From UBA935 sp031555615 (GTDB lineage Bacteria; Bacillota; Clostridia; Lachnospirales; Lachnospiraceae): a stretch of 64,000 bases of DNA. Under the pieces are notes generated by a model. That model searched no databases, had not been told where the DNA came from, and saw nothing but the letters and a program-made list of their open reading frames with translations. This document shows positions 50,933 to 59,413 of this stretch, one piece after another (positions within the stretch are counted from its first letter, which is position 1; each line of letters starts with the position of its first letter). The position numbers and the translations under genes are program-made. Where the stretch lies: contig JAVBUF010000010.1 of assembly GCA_031555615.1 (NCBI GenBank), forward strand, positions 78,469-142,468, given 5' to 3'.

Positions 50933-51758
50933 CAGAAAAAAACAGAAGCGGATCCAGGAGTTAACTTTATATTTGGAAGAAGTAAATATAAGCGGTATGG
51001 GAACAGTGATACAGAGTAAGGAAGATGAGTTTTCCATATTGCAGGATGAAATATATAAGACGGTAACTAATTTATACCACACTAGAGAAGCGGCATTAAA
51101 AGCACAGAAAAACTATGCGGATAATCTTGCCAACATTGCTCATCAGTTGAAATCATCCATTACGGCAGTTTCCCTATCGCTGCAACTGTTAGAGGAAAAG
51201 GAAACATCAGCATATGTGGGACAGGCCAGGCGCCAGCTGCAGCGGCTCAATACCTTAGAAGAAGCATTGTTAACCCTCTCACGAATTGATGCCGGGACTC
51301 TTCAGCTGCAGCATACACATTTGGATGTTTATACGGTTTTGAATCTGGCTGCGGACAACATCAATGATTTACTTACAGCAAAAAATATTACAGTTCGTAT
51401 TCCGGAACATGGCTGTGTCGCAATGTCAGGAGATATGGACTGGACAATGGAAGCAATTTTTAATCTGATGAAGAATTGCATGGAGCACTCACCTCAAAAT
51501 GGAACCATCTATTGCGACTATTCCGGTAATCCGTTATATACAGAAATCTTAATATGGGATGAAGGAGCGGGATTTGGTAAAGAAGATTTACCTCATCTCT
51601 TTGAACGTTTTTATCGGGGAAAAAATGCTGCCGGTGGAGGGATCGGAATCGGATTAGCACTGGCTAAGTCCATTTTTGAAATGCAGAACGGAAATATCAC
51701 GGCTCGGAACAAGTCCGGTGGCGGAGCCTGTTTTGAAATCAGGGTTTACAGTCACTAA
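50925..51758 (+). CDS. Soluble histidine kinase (system 3)
   Basis: A 277 aa kinase. No membrane helix is visible: the N-terminus is charged (MISRKKQKRIQELTLYLEEV). H-box NIAHQLKSSITAVS (about 74-87), N-box NLMKNCMEHSP (about 180-190), G1 WDEGAGFG, F-box HLFERFYRG, G2 GIGIGLALAKSI. Comparable Firmicute kinases usually have N-terminal helices, so this is a truncated or cytosolic form and may take its signal from the FtsX-like exporter. ATG 50925 follows GGAGG by 9 nt. Confidence 0.9.
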   Translation: MISRKKQKRIQELTLYLEEVNISGMGTVIQSKEDEFSILQDEIYKTVTNLYHTREAALKAQKNYADNLANIAHQLKSSITAVSLSLQLLEEKETSAYVGQARRQLQRLNTLEEALLTLSRIDAGTLQLQHTHLDVYTVLNLAADNINDLLTAKNITVRIPEHGCVAMSGDMDWTMEAIFNLMKNCMEHSPQNGTIYCDYSGNPLYTEILIWDEGAGFGKEDLPHLFERFYRGKNAAGGGIGIGLALAKSIFEMQNGNITARNKSGGGACFEIRVYSH

Positions 51759-51782
51759 GCTGTCACTTTTCCCTGCTATAAT
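51751..51782 (+). promoter_or_regulatory. 11 bp direct repeat and promoter for the ABC/FtsX exporter
   Basis: GTCACT at 51751 and 51762 (11 bp apart) with TATAAT at 51777-51782. The repeats stand 26 and 15 nt before the -10, exactly the geometry of the 39318 element. The first unit lies in the end of the kinase gene. Confidence 0.6.
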
Positions 51783-51826
51783 AAATCATAGTAGCTGCAT
51801 AATGAATAGTAGGAGGAAATTGAATT

Positions 51827-52507
51827 GTGGAAATTTTAAAGTGCGCCGGTGTCAGAAAGGTTTATGGTGCCGGTGATAATCAGGTGGTGGCCCTGGATGG
51901 GATTGAGTTGTCCGTGGAAAAAGGAGAATTTGTTGCAATTGTAGGCGCATCCGGTTCCGGAAAATCCACGCTCTTACACATCCTTGGCAGTGTGGATCAG
52001 CCTACGGCGGGAAAGGTTTTCGTGGAAGGATGTGATATCTCGGATATGAAACAAACAGAAGCGGCGATTTTCCGGCGCAGAAAGGTGGGTCTGGTTTATC
52101 AGTTTTACAATCTGATTCCAACCCTGACCATCCGGAAAAACATTTTGATGCCGCTTTTATTAGATAAAAGAAAGCCCAGGCCGGAATATTTTGAACAGGT
52201 GGTAAATACTCTGGGTATTGCCGATAAGCTAGAAGCGCTTCCCGGTCAATTATCAGGCGGACAGCAGCAGCGTGCGGCTATTGCCCGGTCTTTGATTTAC
52301 CGGCCGGCCATCCTGCTTGCGGATGAGCCCACCGGAAACCTGGATCAGAGAAATTCAAAAGAAATCATTGATATGCTGAAAATATCCAACCGTAATTTAA
52401 AGCAGACAACGTTGCTGATTACCCATGATGAAAAGATTGCCCTGGAAGCGGACCGCATTATAATCATTGAAGATGGCCGGATCATCAGCGATGAGAAACG
52501 GGGGTGA
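51827..52507 (+). CDS. ABC transporter ATPase (MacB/BceA-like)
   Basis: A 226 aa protein: Walker A GASGSGKST (about 41-49), signature LSGGQQQRAAIARSL (about 141), Walker B ILLADEPTGNLD (about 163) and H-loop ITHDEK. GTG 51827 with AGGAGG at 51811-51816. Pairs with the FtsX-like permease; BceAB/MacB-type systems handle peptide antibiotics or lipids. Confidence 0.95.
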   Translation: MEILKCAGVRKVYGAGDNQVVALDGIELSVEKGEFVAIVGASGSGKSTLLHILGSVDQPTAGKVFVEGCDISDMKQTEAAIFRRRKVGLVYQFYNLIPTLTIRKNILMPLLLDKRKPRPEYFEQVVNTLGIADKLEALPGQLSGGQQQRAAIARSLIYRPAILLADEPTGNLDQRNSKEIIDMLKISNRNLKQTTLLITHDEKIALEADRIIIIEDGRIISDEKRG

Positions 52508-52512
52508 GTAAA

Positions 52513-54711
52513 ATGTGGAAGGATTATTCGACAGGCTATATTAAGAACAATCGGTCTTCAAGCATATCAATCATGGTGGCAGCATTTATCTCGGCATTGT
52601 TTTTGTCGTTGCTGTGCAGTTTGTTTTATAACTTCTGGATTTATGAGATCCAACAGATTGTTTTGGAGGAAGGAGATTGGCAAGGCCGTATTATCGGGGT
52701 AATCAGTGAGGATGATTTACTGGATATACAAAATTTTGCAAATGTGGAAAAAGCTGTTGTCAACGAGAAGCTGTCGGGTGAACAGGGCACAGTGGTTGAT
52801 GTCTGTTTCCAAAATACCAGAACTATTTTTTCGGATATGCCATTGCTTATTGAACATCTGGGGTTGGCGGAAGATGCCGCGTCCTATCACTTATTACTAT
52901 TATCCAGATATATGATCCATGATCCGAAGGATGAAGAACCGCCGCTTTTGATGGCGTTTTATCTTGTTGTCTTATTCATTGTTTCTTTTTCGCTGATCTT
53001 GATAATCCGCAAGTCCTTTGCGGTATCCATGAATGCAAGAATACACCAGTTTGGCATCTTTTCAAGTATCGGAGCAACACCGGGACAAATTCTGGCATGT
53101 CTGATGCAGGAGGCGGCGGTACTTTGTGCAGTGCCGATTTTACTTGGCAGTTTATTGGGAATTGCAACAGGCCATGGTGTAATGCGGGTGATGAATGTTA
53201 TCGCCGCCGATGTGGAAGGACGGCATGAAGCGGTTTGGCAGTATCATCCCCTGGTCTTGGCGATTACCCTTTTGTCCGCTGTATTGACAGTACTCTTCTC
53301 GGCCTGGATGCCGGCCCGAAAACTAAGCCGGAAGCCCCCCCTGGAGGCTATTCGCAATGCTGGTGGTTTACAGTTGAAAAAGAAAAAAAACGCCCGTGTT
53401 TTGTCATTGCTGTTTGGCATCGAGGGTGAACTGGCGGGAAATGCACTGGCTTCGCAGAAGAAAGCCCTGCGCACAACGACCTTGTCACTGACCCTTTCGT
53501 TTCTGGGTTTTACCATGATGCTATGTTTTTTTACCCTTTCGGGCATCAGTACCAGAGAAACCTATTTTGAAAAATATCAGGATGTATGGGACATCATGAT
53601 AACCGTAAAGGATACTTCGATAGAGGCGTTTAAGCTGACAGAAGCACTGCAGAAAGTGCCGGGAGTGAATGATGGCATTGTCTATCAGAAAACGATGGAA
53701 AGCACTTCCCTGGGAGCAGAATGGTTAAGTGAGGAACTGGCTGCTGCGGGTGGCTTGGAAGCGGTTGCCGGAATATCAGCTGCAGAGCATGGAGAGAGTC
53801 AGGTGAAGGTTCCCATTATCATCCTGGACGATGTCAGTTTTAAAAAATATTGTACAAAAATCGGCATCACCTCACAATTGGATGGAGCGGTTGTCCTGAA
53901 TCAAATATGGGATCGTTTAAACAGCGATTTCCGCCATCCCCAATATATCCCCTTTGTAAAAGAAGGACAAAAGAAAACTGTTTTGGACAGTGCCCGGCAG
54001 GAAGGAGAGGCAGTGGAAATCCCTGTGCTGGCTTATACCCGGGAGGTTCCGGTTTTAAGGGAAGAATACGATAATTTTTCACTGGTACATTTTATCCCCT
54101 TAGCCCTGGGGAAGGAAATATCCGGTCAGCTTGGGGAAACACAAAAGGATGCCTATGTTCGGATACTGGCCAATGAGCGGACTTCTCTTGTGGCTTTGGA
54201 TGCATTGGAAGAGGTTGTTGCAGGGCTTGTGAAAGCAGAGTATCCGGCGGAAAGTGAGAACCGTATTCAGGATAAGCTGACAAATGATGATATGATCAAT
54301 GGGTTTATGCTGATACTGGGGGCATTTTGTGTCTTGCTTGCCGTTATTGGAATCGCCAACATCTTTTCCGTTACGCTGGGCTTTCTATACCAGCGAAAAC
54401 GAGAATTTGCCCAGTATATGTCGGTTGGGATGACACCGGCAGGGATGCGTAAAATGTTCGGCATCGAAGCAATGGTCATTGCCGGCCGGCCGCTTTTGAT
54501 CACGCTGCTGCTGACCGCGGTTTTTGTGGCATTTGCGGTAACGGCCAGTCATTTGGAGCCGATGGAGTTTCTGCGAGAAGCTCCGATTGTTCCGATTGCC
54601 ATATTCAGTCTGGCTATTTTGGGATTTGTAGGGCTGGCGTATTATATCAGCGGAAATAAAGTATTTAAGATTGATTTAACCGATGCTCTTCGTAATGATA
54701 CTATGATATAA
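52513..54711 (+). CDS. FtsX-like permease
   Basis: A 732 aa protein with an N-terminal helix (about 20-43), an extracellular stretch, three helices (about 152-265), a central helix (about 320-342), a large extracellular domain (about 345-595) and three C-terminal helices. This fits a two-module FtsX permease but is not the classic ten-helix BceB arrangement. ATG 52513 has GGGGTGA 6 nt upstream; GTG 52504 is an alternative. Its stop overlaps the convergent DUF2238 stop by about 10 nt. Confidence 0.9.
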   Translation: MWKDYSTGYIKNNRSSSISIMVAAFISALFLSLLCSLFYNFWIYEIQQIVLEEGDWQGRIIGVISEDDLLDIQNFANVEKAVVNEKLSGEQGTVVDVCFQNTRTIFSDMPLLIEHLGLAEDAASYHLLLLSRYMIHDPKDEEPPLLMAFYLVVLFIVSFSLILIIRKSFAVSMNARIHQFGIFSSIGATPGQILACLMQEAAVLCAVPILLGSLLGIATGHGVMRVMNVIAADVEGRHEAVWQYHPLVLAITLLSAVLTVLFSAWMPARKLSRKPPLEAIRNAGGLQLKKKKNARVLSLLFGIEGELAGNALASQKKALRTTTLSLTLSFLGFTMMLCFFTLSGISTRETYFEKYQDVWDIMITVKDTSIEAFKLTEALQKVPGVNDGIVYQKTMESTSLGAEWLSEELAAAGGLEAVAGISAAEHGESQVKVPIIILDDVSFKKYCTKIGITSQLDGAVVLNQIWDRLNSDFRHPQYIPFVKEGQKKTVLDSARQEGEAVEIPVLAYTREVPVLREEYDNFSLVHFIPLALGKEISGQLGETQKDAYVRILANERTSLVALDALEEVVAGLVKAEYPAESENRIQDKLTNDDMINGFMLILGAFCVLLAVIGIANIFSVTLGFLYQRKREFAQYMSVGMTPAGMRKMFGIEAMVIAGRPLLITLLLTAVFVAFAVTASHLEPMEFLREAPIVPIAIFSLAILGFVGLAYYISGNKVFKIDLTDALRNDTMI

Positions 54712-55291
54712 AAAAGAGCCACCATCCCAGACAGGCCATGATGGCACCGATAATCCCGGCGATAGTATCGTTCATGGTATCGACTAAACCAGGCGGCTGA
54801 ATGGCCTTTTGGGGCTGATGATTAATGACCGCACTGTGCTTTTGCCAATGCTGATGGTCTGTGTGAAAAAAACTGTCAGAAAGGTACTCGGCCACCTCCC
54901 AAAGCGCATGTAAGGCCAGTGACAGGGTAAAGCTGAATATCAATGTGCCGGAAAGTCCCACAGCGGGAACCATTGCCGCCAATGATATTCCGAAACTGAA
55001 AAACAGGATGCCGGAAAGGAAATGAATGCATCTGTCCCACCAGGCGTATAAATCATAATACCGATAGCCGGATCCCAGATAAATCGCCATAAAAGTAACG
55101 GTAAGAAAAAGGAATTCGGTTAAGGTATTTATTTCCATGCGTACCAGGCTAAGGAGCCGGGGGATAAAGGTAAGGGTTATCATAACGGCGGCAGGAGTAA
55201 TTTTTTTATAGTCATGTTTTATCAGCTGAAGGATTGCGGTGACTACCAGTATGATACGGATCAAATTGATATATATAAACAAAAAATCCAT
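54701..55291 (-). CDS. DUF2238 (YjdF-like) membrane protein
   Basis: A 196 aa protein with six membrane helices and the family residues WWDRCIHFLSGILF (about 84-97), LHALWEVAEYLSD (about 125-137) and GLVDTMNDTIAGIIGA (about 168-183). Conserved His/Asp/Glu in membranes suggest metal or lipid chemistry, but function is unknown. GGAGGTACTGC precedes the ATG. Monocistronic. Confidence 0.88.
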   Translation of the reverse strand: MDFLFIYINLIRIILVVTAILQLIKHDYKKITPAAVMITLTFIPRLLSLVRMEINTLTEFLFLTVTFMAIYLGSGYRYYDLYAWWDRCIHFLSGILFFSFGISLAAMVPAVGLSGTLIFSFTLSLALHALWEVAEYLSDSFFHTDHQHWQKHSAVINHQPQKAIQPPGLVDTMNDTIAGIIGAIMACLGWWLFFIS

Positions 55292-55361
55292 GCAGTACCT
55301 CCGGTTTTTTAATATATTTATAGTATATCCGGTTTATGGATGATTATTTTGGAGTTACATG

Positions 55362-55391
55362 GTGACATATAGAAATAATTTATGATATACT
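55362..55391 (+). promoter_or_regulatory. Promoter of the DUF2225 gene
   Basis: GTGACA (55362-55367), 18 nt spacer, TATACT (55386-55391), with an extended TG one base before the -10. Confidence 0.6.
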
Positions 55392-55423
55392 AAGTGATAG
55401 ATGTTACAGGCGCAGGAGGTTAT

Positions 55424-56155
55424 ATGGAAACAGATGCTGTATTGTTGTTAAGTAAAAGTTATGTTTGTCCCGTATGTGAAAAGAAGTTTATTTCCAAAAC
55501 GGTAAAAACAGGTAAGGCGAGACTGTTGAGGACGGAGATGGATCTGCGGCCTGTTTATCAGCATATTGATCCTTCCAAGTATGAAGTGATTTTTTGTCCT
55601 GTCTGCGGTTATGCAGCACTTGAAAAATATTTTGATAAATTAACTAACGCACAGATAGCTTTGATTCAGGAGAAGATTAGCCGTGGCTTTACGGAACGGA
55701 GCAATGATGAGGAATTCTACACATATGAGCAGGCAGCGGAACGTTATAAGCTGGCCCTTCTCAGTGCGATGGTAAAACAGGCTGACTCCAGTGAACTTGG
55801 TTATATCTGTCTGAAGATGTCGTGGCTGTTGCAGAATAAGGCCGACTGGCTCAGGGCCAACGACCCGGAGAATCAGGAAGCGGTTGAAAAGGCATTGGCA
55901 GAAGCCGCCGGGTTTTCCAATAAGGCACTGGAGGCATTGTCCAAGGCCCGGATGGAAGAAGCTTATCCCATCTGCGGCATGAATGAGCCGACATTGGATT
56001 ATTTGCTGGCAGCATTGGCATTTAAAGATGATCAGATCGATCAGGCCAGAAAAATGCTCAGTGCAGTATCTTCCTCCAGGGAAGCTACCGAACGGCTGAA
56101 AGACAAGGTATATGATCTGAAAACAATGATTGCGGAACGAACTAAGGCAAATTAG
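55424..56155 (+). CDS. DUF2225 zinc-ribbon protein
   Basis: A 243 aa protein. Two CxxC pairs (VCPVCEKKF about 14-22, FCPVCGYAA about 61-69) form a zinc ribbon; the C-terminal half is helical and TPR-like (ERYKLALLSAMVKQ, LGYICLKMSWLLQNK, EKALAEAAGFSNKALEAL). ATG 55424 follows AGGAGG by 5 nt. DUF2225 function is not known. Followed by a bidirectional terminator. Confidence 0.88.
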   Translation: METDAVLLLSKSYVCPVCEKKFISKTVKTGKARLLRTEMDLRPVYQHIDPSKYEVIFCPVCGYAALEKYFDKLTNAQIALIQEKISRGFTERSNDEEFYTYEQAAERYKLALLSAMVKQADSSELGYICLKMSWLLQNKADWLRANDPENQEAVEKALAEAAGFSNKALEALSKARMEEAYPICGMNEPTLDYLLAALAFKDDQIDQARKMLSAVSSSREATERLKDKVYDLKTMIAERTKAN

Positions 56156-56177
56156 ATACACCATATTTAAACTAAAT

Positions 56178-56222
56178 AAAAAAATCCGGTCAGATTAGAT
56201 AGTAACCTGACCGGATTTTTTT
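56178..56222. terminator. Bidirectional terminator between convergent genes
   Basis: AAAAAAATCCGGTCAG (56178-56193) pairs with CTGACCGGATTTTTTT (56207-56222); A and T runs flank the GC core, so it can end transcripts from both sides. The AraC gene stop lies in the T run. Confidence 0.9.
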
Positions 56223-57096
56223 ATCGTTGATTTTGGTCTTTGCGATTGAGATTTTTGTATTCTGATGGCGTGCAGTTTTTTGCCGTCTTGAAGATGCGGT
56301 TAAAAGTAGACAGGCTGTTAAATCCTGAACGCATGGCAACTTCTGTGATTGTAAGGTTAGGTTCGATCAGAAGCCGCTCTGCGTATGCAATCCTTTTTTG
56401 AGTCAGATATTCATAACTGGACATACCGGCAAATGTTTTAAACAGGCGGGCAAAGTGAAATTTGGAAAAGCCGGCCAAATATGCCAAATCGTCTACGGTT
56501 ATTTTCTCGGTGCAATGATCGGTGATGTGATCGCATATCATCATAAATTTTTCAATATATTCATGCTGCTTACTGTTTGTAATTCCGGGGAATTTATCAA
56601 TTGCATTAAAATTGGCACGTCCCAGAGTAACAAAAAAGCGAATCATCAGGGAATAAACACAGGCCTCGGTAAAGGGCATGGGATTGTCGTATTCGCGGAC
56701 TACTTCATGCAGGAGAAATTTAAGCTGTTCATATAGTTCAGGATATTCCGTGCCGGTGATCAACATAAATGGCAGAAGCGTATGCATCATAGAGTTCATA
56801 TCTTTAACATTGCAAATAAGACTGAAATCAAAAAGCAGGATCAGACGTTCGCCGTAGGAAGGGGCGATCAGTTCATGCAGTGTCCCCGGTGGAGTAATCC
56901 AGATATCCCCTTCTTGGAAAGTGTGAGCTGTGCCGTCAATAATCACGGTATACTCATTTTTGATGGGCATAATAATTTCCAGAGCAGTATGCCAGTGGAT
57001 GGGGTAATTTTCGACTTCCCGATTGTGATATAGTTTAAGGCCGTGAAAGGCATCATAAGCAACTGTTTCGTGAATCCCATTCAGTATCTTGATCAT
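56221..57096 (-). CDS. AraC family regulator with cupin domain
   Basis: A 291 aa protein. The N-terminal cupin (IHWHTALEIIMPI, then YTVIIDGTAHTFQEGDIWI) senses a sugar; the C-terminal HTH pair is VDDLAYLAGFSKFHFARLF and ITEVAMRSGFNSLSTFNRIF. The in-frame extension to 57219 would run over the -10 of its promoter, so ATG 57096 (AGGAGA upstream) is preferred. Divergent from the sugar ABC operon at 57511, which it likely activates. Confidence 0.93.
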   Translation of the reverse strand: MIKILNGIHETVAYDAFHGLKLYHNREVENYPIHWHTALEIIMPIKNEYTVIIDGTAHTFQEGDIWITPPGTLHELIAPSYGERLILLFDFSLICNVKDMNSMMHTLLPFMLITGTEYPELYEQLKFLLHEVVREYDNPMPFTEACVYSLMIRFFVTLGRANFNAIDKFPGITNSKQHEYIEKFMMICDHITDHCTEKITVDDLAYLAGFSKFHFARLFKTFAGMSSYEYLTQKRIAYAERLLIEPNLTITEVAMRSGFNSLSTFNRIFKTAKNCTPSEYKNLNRKDQNQR

Positions 57097-57132
57097 ATTC
57101 CGGTATTCTCCTGTTAAGAACTTGTTTCTTAT

Positions 57133-57161
57133 ATAATAAATCAAATCATACATTCTGACAA
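57133..57161 (-). promoter_or_regulatory. Promoter of the AraC gene; rest of the 57162-57510 gap
   Basis: On the minus strand TTGTCA (57161-57156), 17 nt spacer, TATTAT (57138-57133). The remaining gap to 57510 is very AT-rich and holds no gene. A candidate plus-strand -10 TATAAC (57475-57480) with TTGGAA 19 nt upstream is weak, as expected for an AraC-activated promoter. Confidence 0.55.
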
Positions 57162-57510
57162 GCAGCAAATCAAATATTGCTAATGATAAAATAGTCAAGA
57201 TGTACATTTGCTTTGGCATAAAATCAAAAAACTATAAAAAGTGACAATATTTCAAGGAAATAGCATCCCGAAAATAACATTGAGTACAACAAAAATTGCT
57301 ATATCATTTAGCAAAAACCATTACTTTGGCAATATATGATAATAAGAAAACAAGATATAAGGAGAAAATAGTACAAAAGTGAACTATAATTTGTTTGTAT
57401 TTCAAAAAAAATATACAAAATGACCAAAAATAACCTCTGAAATGACGGCTTTGGAAGTGCAGGCCAAGTTTTGAGTATAACAGAAATGGGATGGAACGGA
57501 GAGGTGTAGT

Positions 57511-58467
57511 ATGAAGGCAAAAATGGATTCAAAAAAAGCGGGTATTAAAACAAAAACCAACCCCCGAGTTTATTTAAAAAGATATTGGCAGTTATATTTA
57601 TTGCTTCTTTTGCCAATGTTGTACTTGCTAATTTTCAAGTATATACCTATGGTTTATATTCAGATTGCATTTAAAAAGTATAGTATCGTGGAAAGCGTAT
57701 GGAAGTTGCCATGGGCGGATAACCATGGATTTGAGTATTTTATCAAAGCGTTTCAGAACCGGGATTTCCTATATGCACTGAGGAATACGTTAATGCTTAA
57801 TCTGCTGGATTTGATCATCGGCTTTCCGGCGCCTGTAATATTTGCATTAATTATTAACGAACTGGTATTCAAGCGGTTCAAGCGTGTTGTGCAGACCATA
57901 GCCTATATGCCCCATTTCCTTTCCTGGGTTATTGTTTATGGATTGGCACTGCAGTTATTTGCCCCAACCACAGGACTTGTAAATATGGTGCTGGGAAGTT
58001 TTGGCATTGATACCATCCCTTTCTTAAATGAATCAAAGCATTGGGTTGCCACCTATATTTTTCTTGGTGTATGGCAGAGTTTTGGATGGAACTCGATTGT
58101 TTATCTGGCCGCCATTGCCGGTATTAATCCTGAGTTGTATGAAGCAGCATCAGTTGATGGGGCTGGACGTTTTAAGAAAATGTGGCACATTACCTTACCG
58201 GGCATCAAGCCCACCATTGTTGTTTTACTGATTATGAATCTTGGCAATATCCTGGGCAGTGGCTTTGACCGTCCGTTTGCCTTACAGAACAAACTGGTTA
58301 TGGATATGGCAAACGTTATTTCCACCTTTGTATATAAGAACGGTATTAAAGGTCTCCAGTTCTCATTGACAACAGCGGTAGGGTTTTTCCAGTCACTCAT
58401 ATGCGTAATTTTCCTGCTGTTGGCAAATTGGATTTCCAGGAAACTTGGCGAACGCGGAATATGGTAG
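57511..58467 (+). CDS. Sugar ABC transporter permease (LplB-like)
   Basis: A 318 aa protein with six membrane helices, a basic N-terminal tail (KKAGIKTKTNPRVYLKRY) and the EAA loop LYEAASVDGAGRFKKMW (about 210-226). Of the LplB/YtePQ class of polysaccharide or oligosaccharide importers. GGAGAGG precedes the ATG. 12 nt before the second permease. Confidence 0.94.
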   Translation: MKAKMDSKKAGIKTKTNPRVYLKRYWQLYLLLLLPMLYLLIFKYIPMVYIQIAFKKYSIVESVWKLPWADNHGFEYFIKAFQNRDFLYALRNTLMLNLLDLIIGFPAPVIFALIINELVFKRFKRVVQTIAYMPHFLSWVIVYGLALQLFAPTTGLVNMVLGSFGIDTIPFLNESKHWVATYIFLGVWQSFGWNSIVYLAAIAGINPELYEAASVDGAGRFKKMWHITLPGIKPTIVVLLIMNLGNILGSGFDRPFALQNKLVMDMANVISTFVYKNGIKGLQFSLTTAVGFFQSLICVIFLLLANWISRKLGERGIW

Positions 58468-58479
58468 GAGGAATGAAAA

Positions 58480-59349
58480 ATGATTAAGTCTAAATCTGCG
58501 AAAACAGGAGATTGGGGTTTTGTTTTGATATGTATTCTGGTCAGTGCCGCCTGTCTGCTGCCAATGATGAATCTGCTGGCAAGGTCGCTGAGCAGTTCGG
58601 AATTTTTGATTAAGCGGGAAGTGTACCTGTGGCCCAAAGGCTGGAGTGTTTCGGCTTACGAAATGGTTCTTAATGATATAAAATATATCAGGGCATTTGT
58701 CTGGACGGTAGTATTAACATTTGCATGTACCATTGTTTCACTGGTTATGACAACATTATGTGCATATCCGTTAATTTTTGAAAAACTCAAGGGACGAGGA
58801 ACATTTAATATCATTATAACTATTACGATGTTTTTTAATGCCGGAACCATCCCTAATTATTTGCTGATGAAGGAACTGGGGTTACTGAATAATCCGGCTG
58901 TTTTGATCATCCCCGGCTGTATGAGTGTTTATAATATGATCATTATGAGAAGCTTTTTTTACAGTATTCCGGACAGCTTGCGAGAGTCGGCAGAGATTGA
59001 TGGTGCCAGCTTTATCAAGATCCTGACCAGCATTTATGTGCCATTGTCAAAACCGGTGTTTGCCACCCTGGCATTGTTCTATGCAGTAGGCAGATGGAAT
59101 GGGTACTCGGATGCATTGATGTTTATGAACAACAAGGATTATTATCCGCTACAGCTTCTTTTGTACAATGTTTTGAACAATATAAATCAGGTGGAGATAG
59201 CCACTCAGGAGGGCTTTTCAGCGCCAGGACTTTCAGAGTCATTAAGAGCTGCTATCGTTATGTTTTCTACCGTACCTATCCTGCTTATTTACCCATGGCT
59301 GCAAAAGTACTTTATCCATGGTGTAACAGTAGGAGCTGTAAAGGAATAA
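58480..59349 (+). CDS. Sugar ABC transporter permease (YtcP/LplC-like)
   Basis: A 289 aa protein with six membrane helices; the EAA loop LRESAEIDGASFIKILT is at about 167-183. ATG follows AGGAGG by 8 nt. Second permease of the CUT1 importer; its binding protein is the next gene. No ATPase gene is nearby. Confidence 0.94.
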   Translation: MIKSKSAKTGDWGFVLICILVSAACLLPMMNLLARSLSSSEFLIKREVYLWPKGWSVSAYEMVLNDIKYIRAFVWTVVLTFACTIVSLVMTTLCAYPLIFEKLKGRGTFNIIITITMFFNAGTIPNYLLMKELGLLNNPAVLIIPGCMSVYNMIIMRSFFYSIPDSLRESAEIDGASFIKILTSIYVPLSKPVFATLALFYAVGRWNGYSDALMFMNNKDYYPLQLLLYNVLNNINQVEIATQEGFSAPGLSESLRAAIVMFSTVPILLIYPWLQKYFIHGVTVGAVKE

Positions 59350-59353
59350 CCGG

Positions 59354-59369
59354 ATTGTCTCCTGACAAT
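59354..59369 (+). other. Intercistronic hairpin before the binding-protein gene
   Basis: ATTGTC-TCCT-GACAAT between permease and binding-protein genes, without a T run. It could stabilise or process the downstream mRNA so that more binding protein is made. Confidence 0.45.
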
Positions 59370-59413
59370 TCGATGATTCATAAAAAACTATTTTAAACAG
59401 GGAGGAATGAAAA

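Noticed and set aside
55640..56164. 174 aa minus-strand frame across the DUF2225 gene
   Set aside because: Shadow frame; the zinc-ribbon gene on plus has RBS, promoter and terminator.
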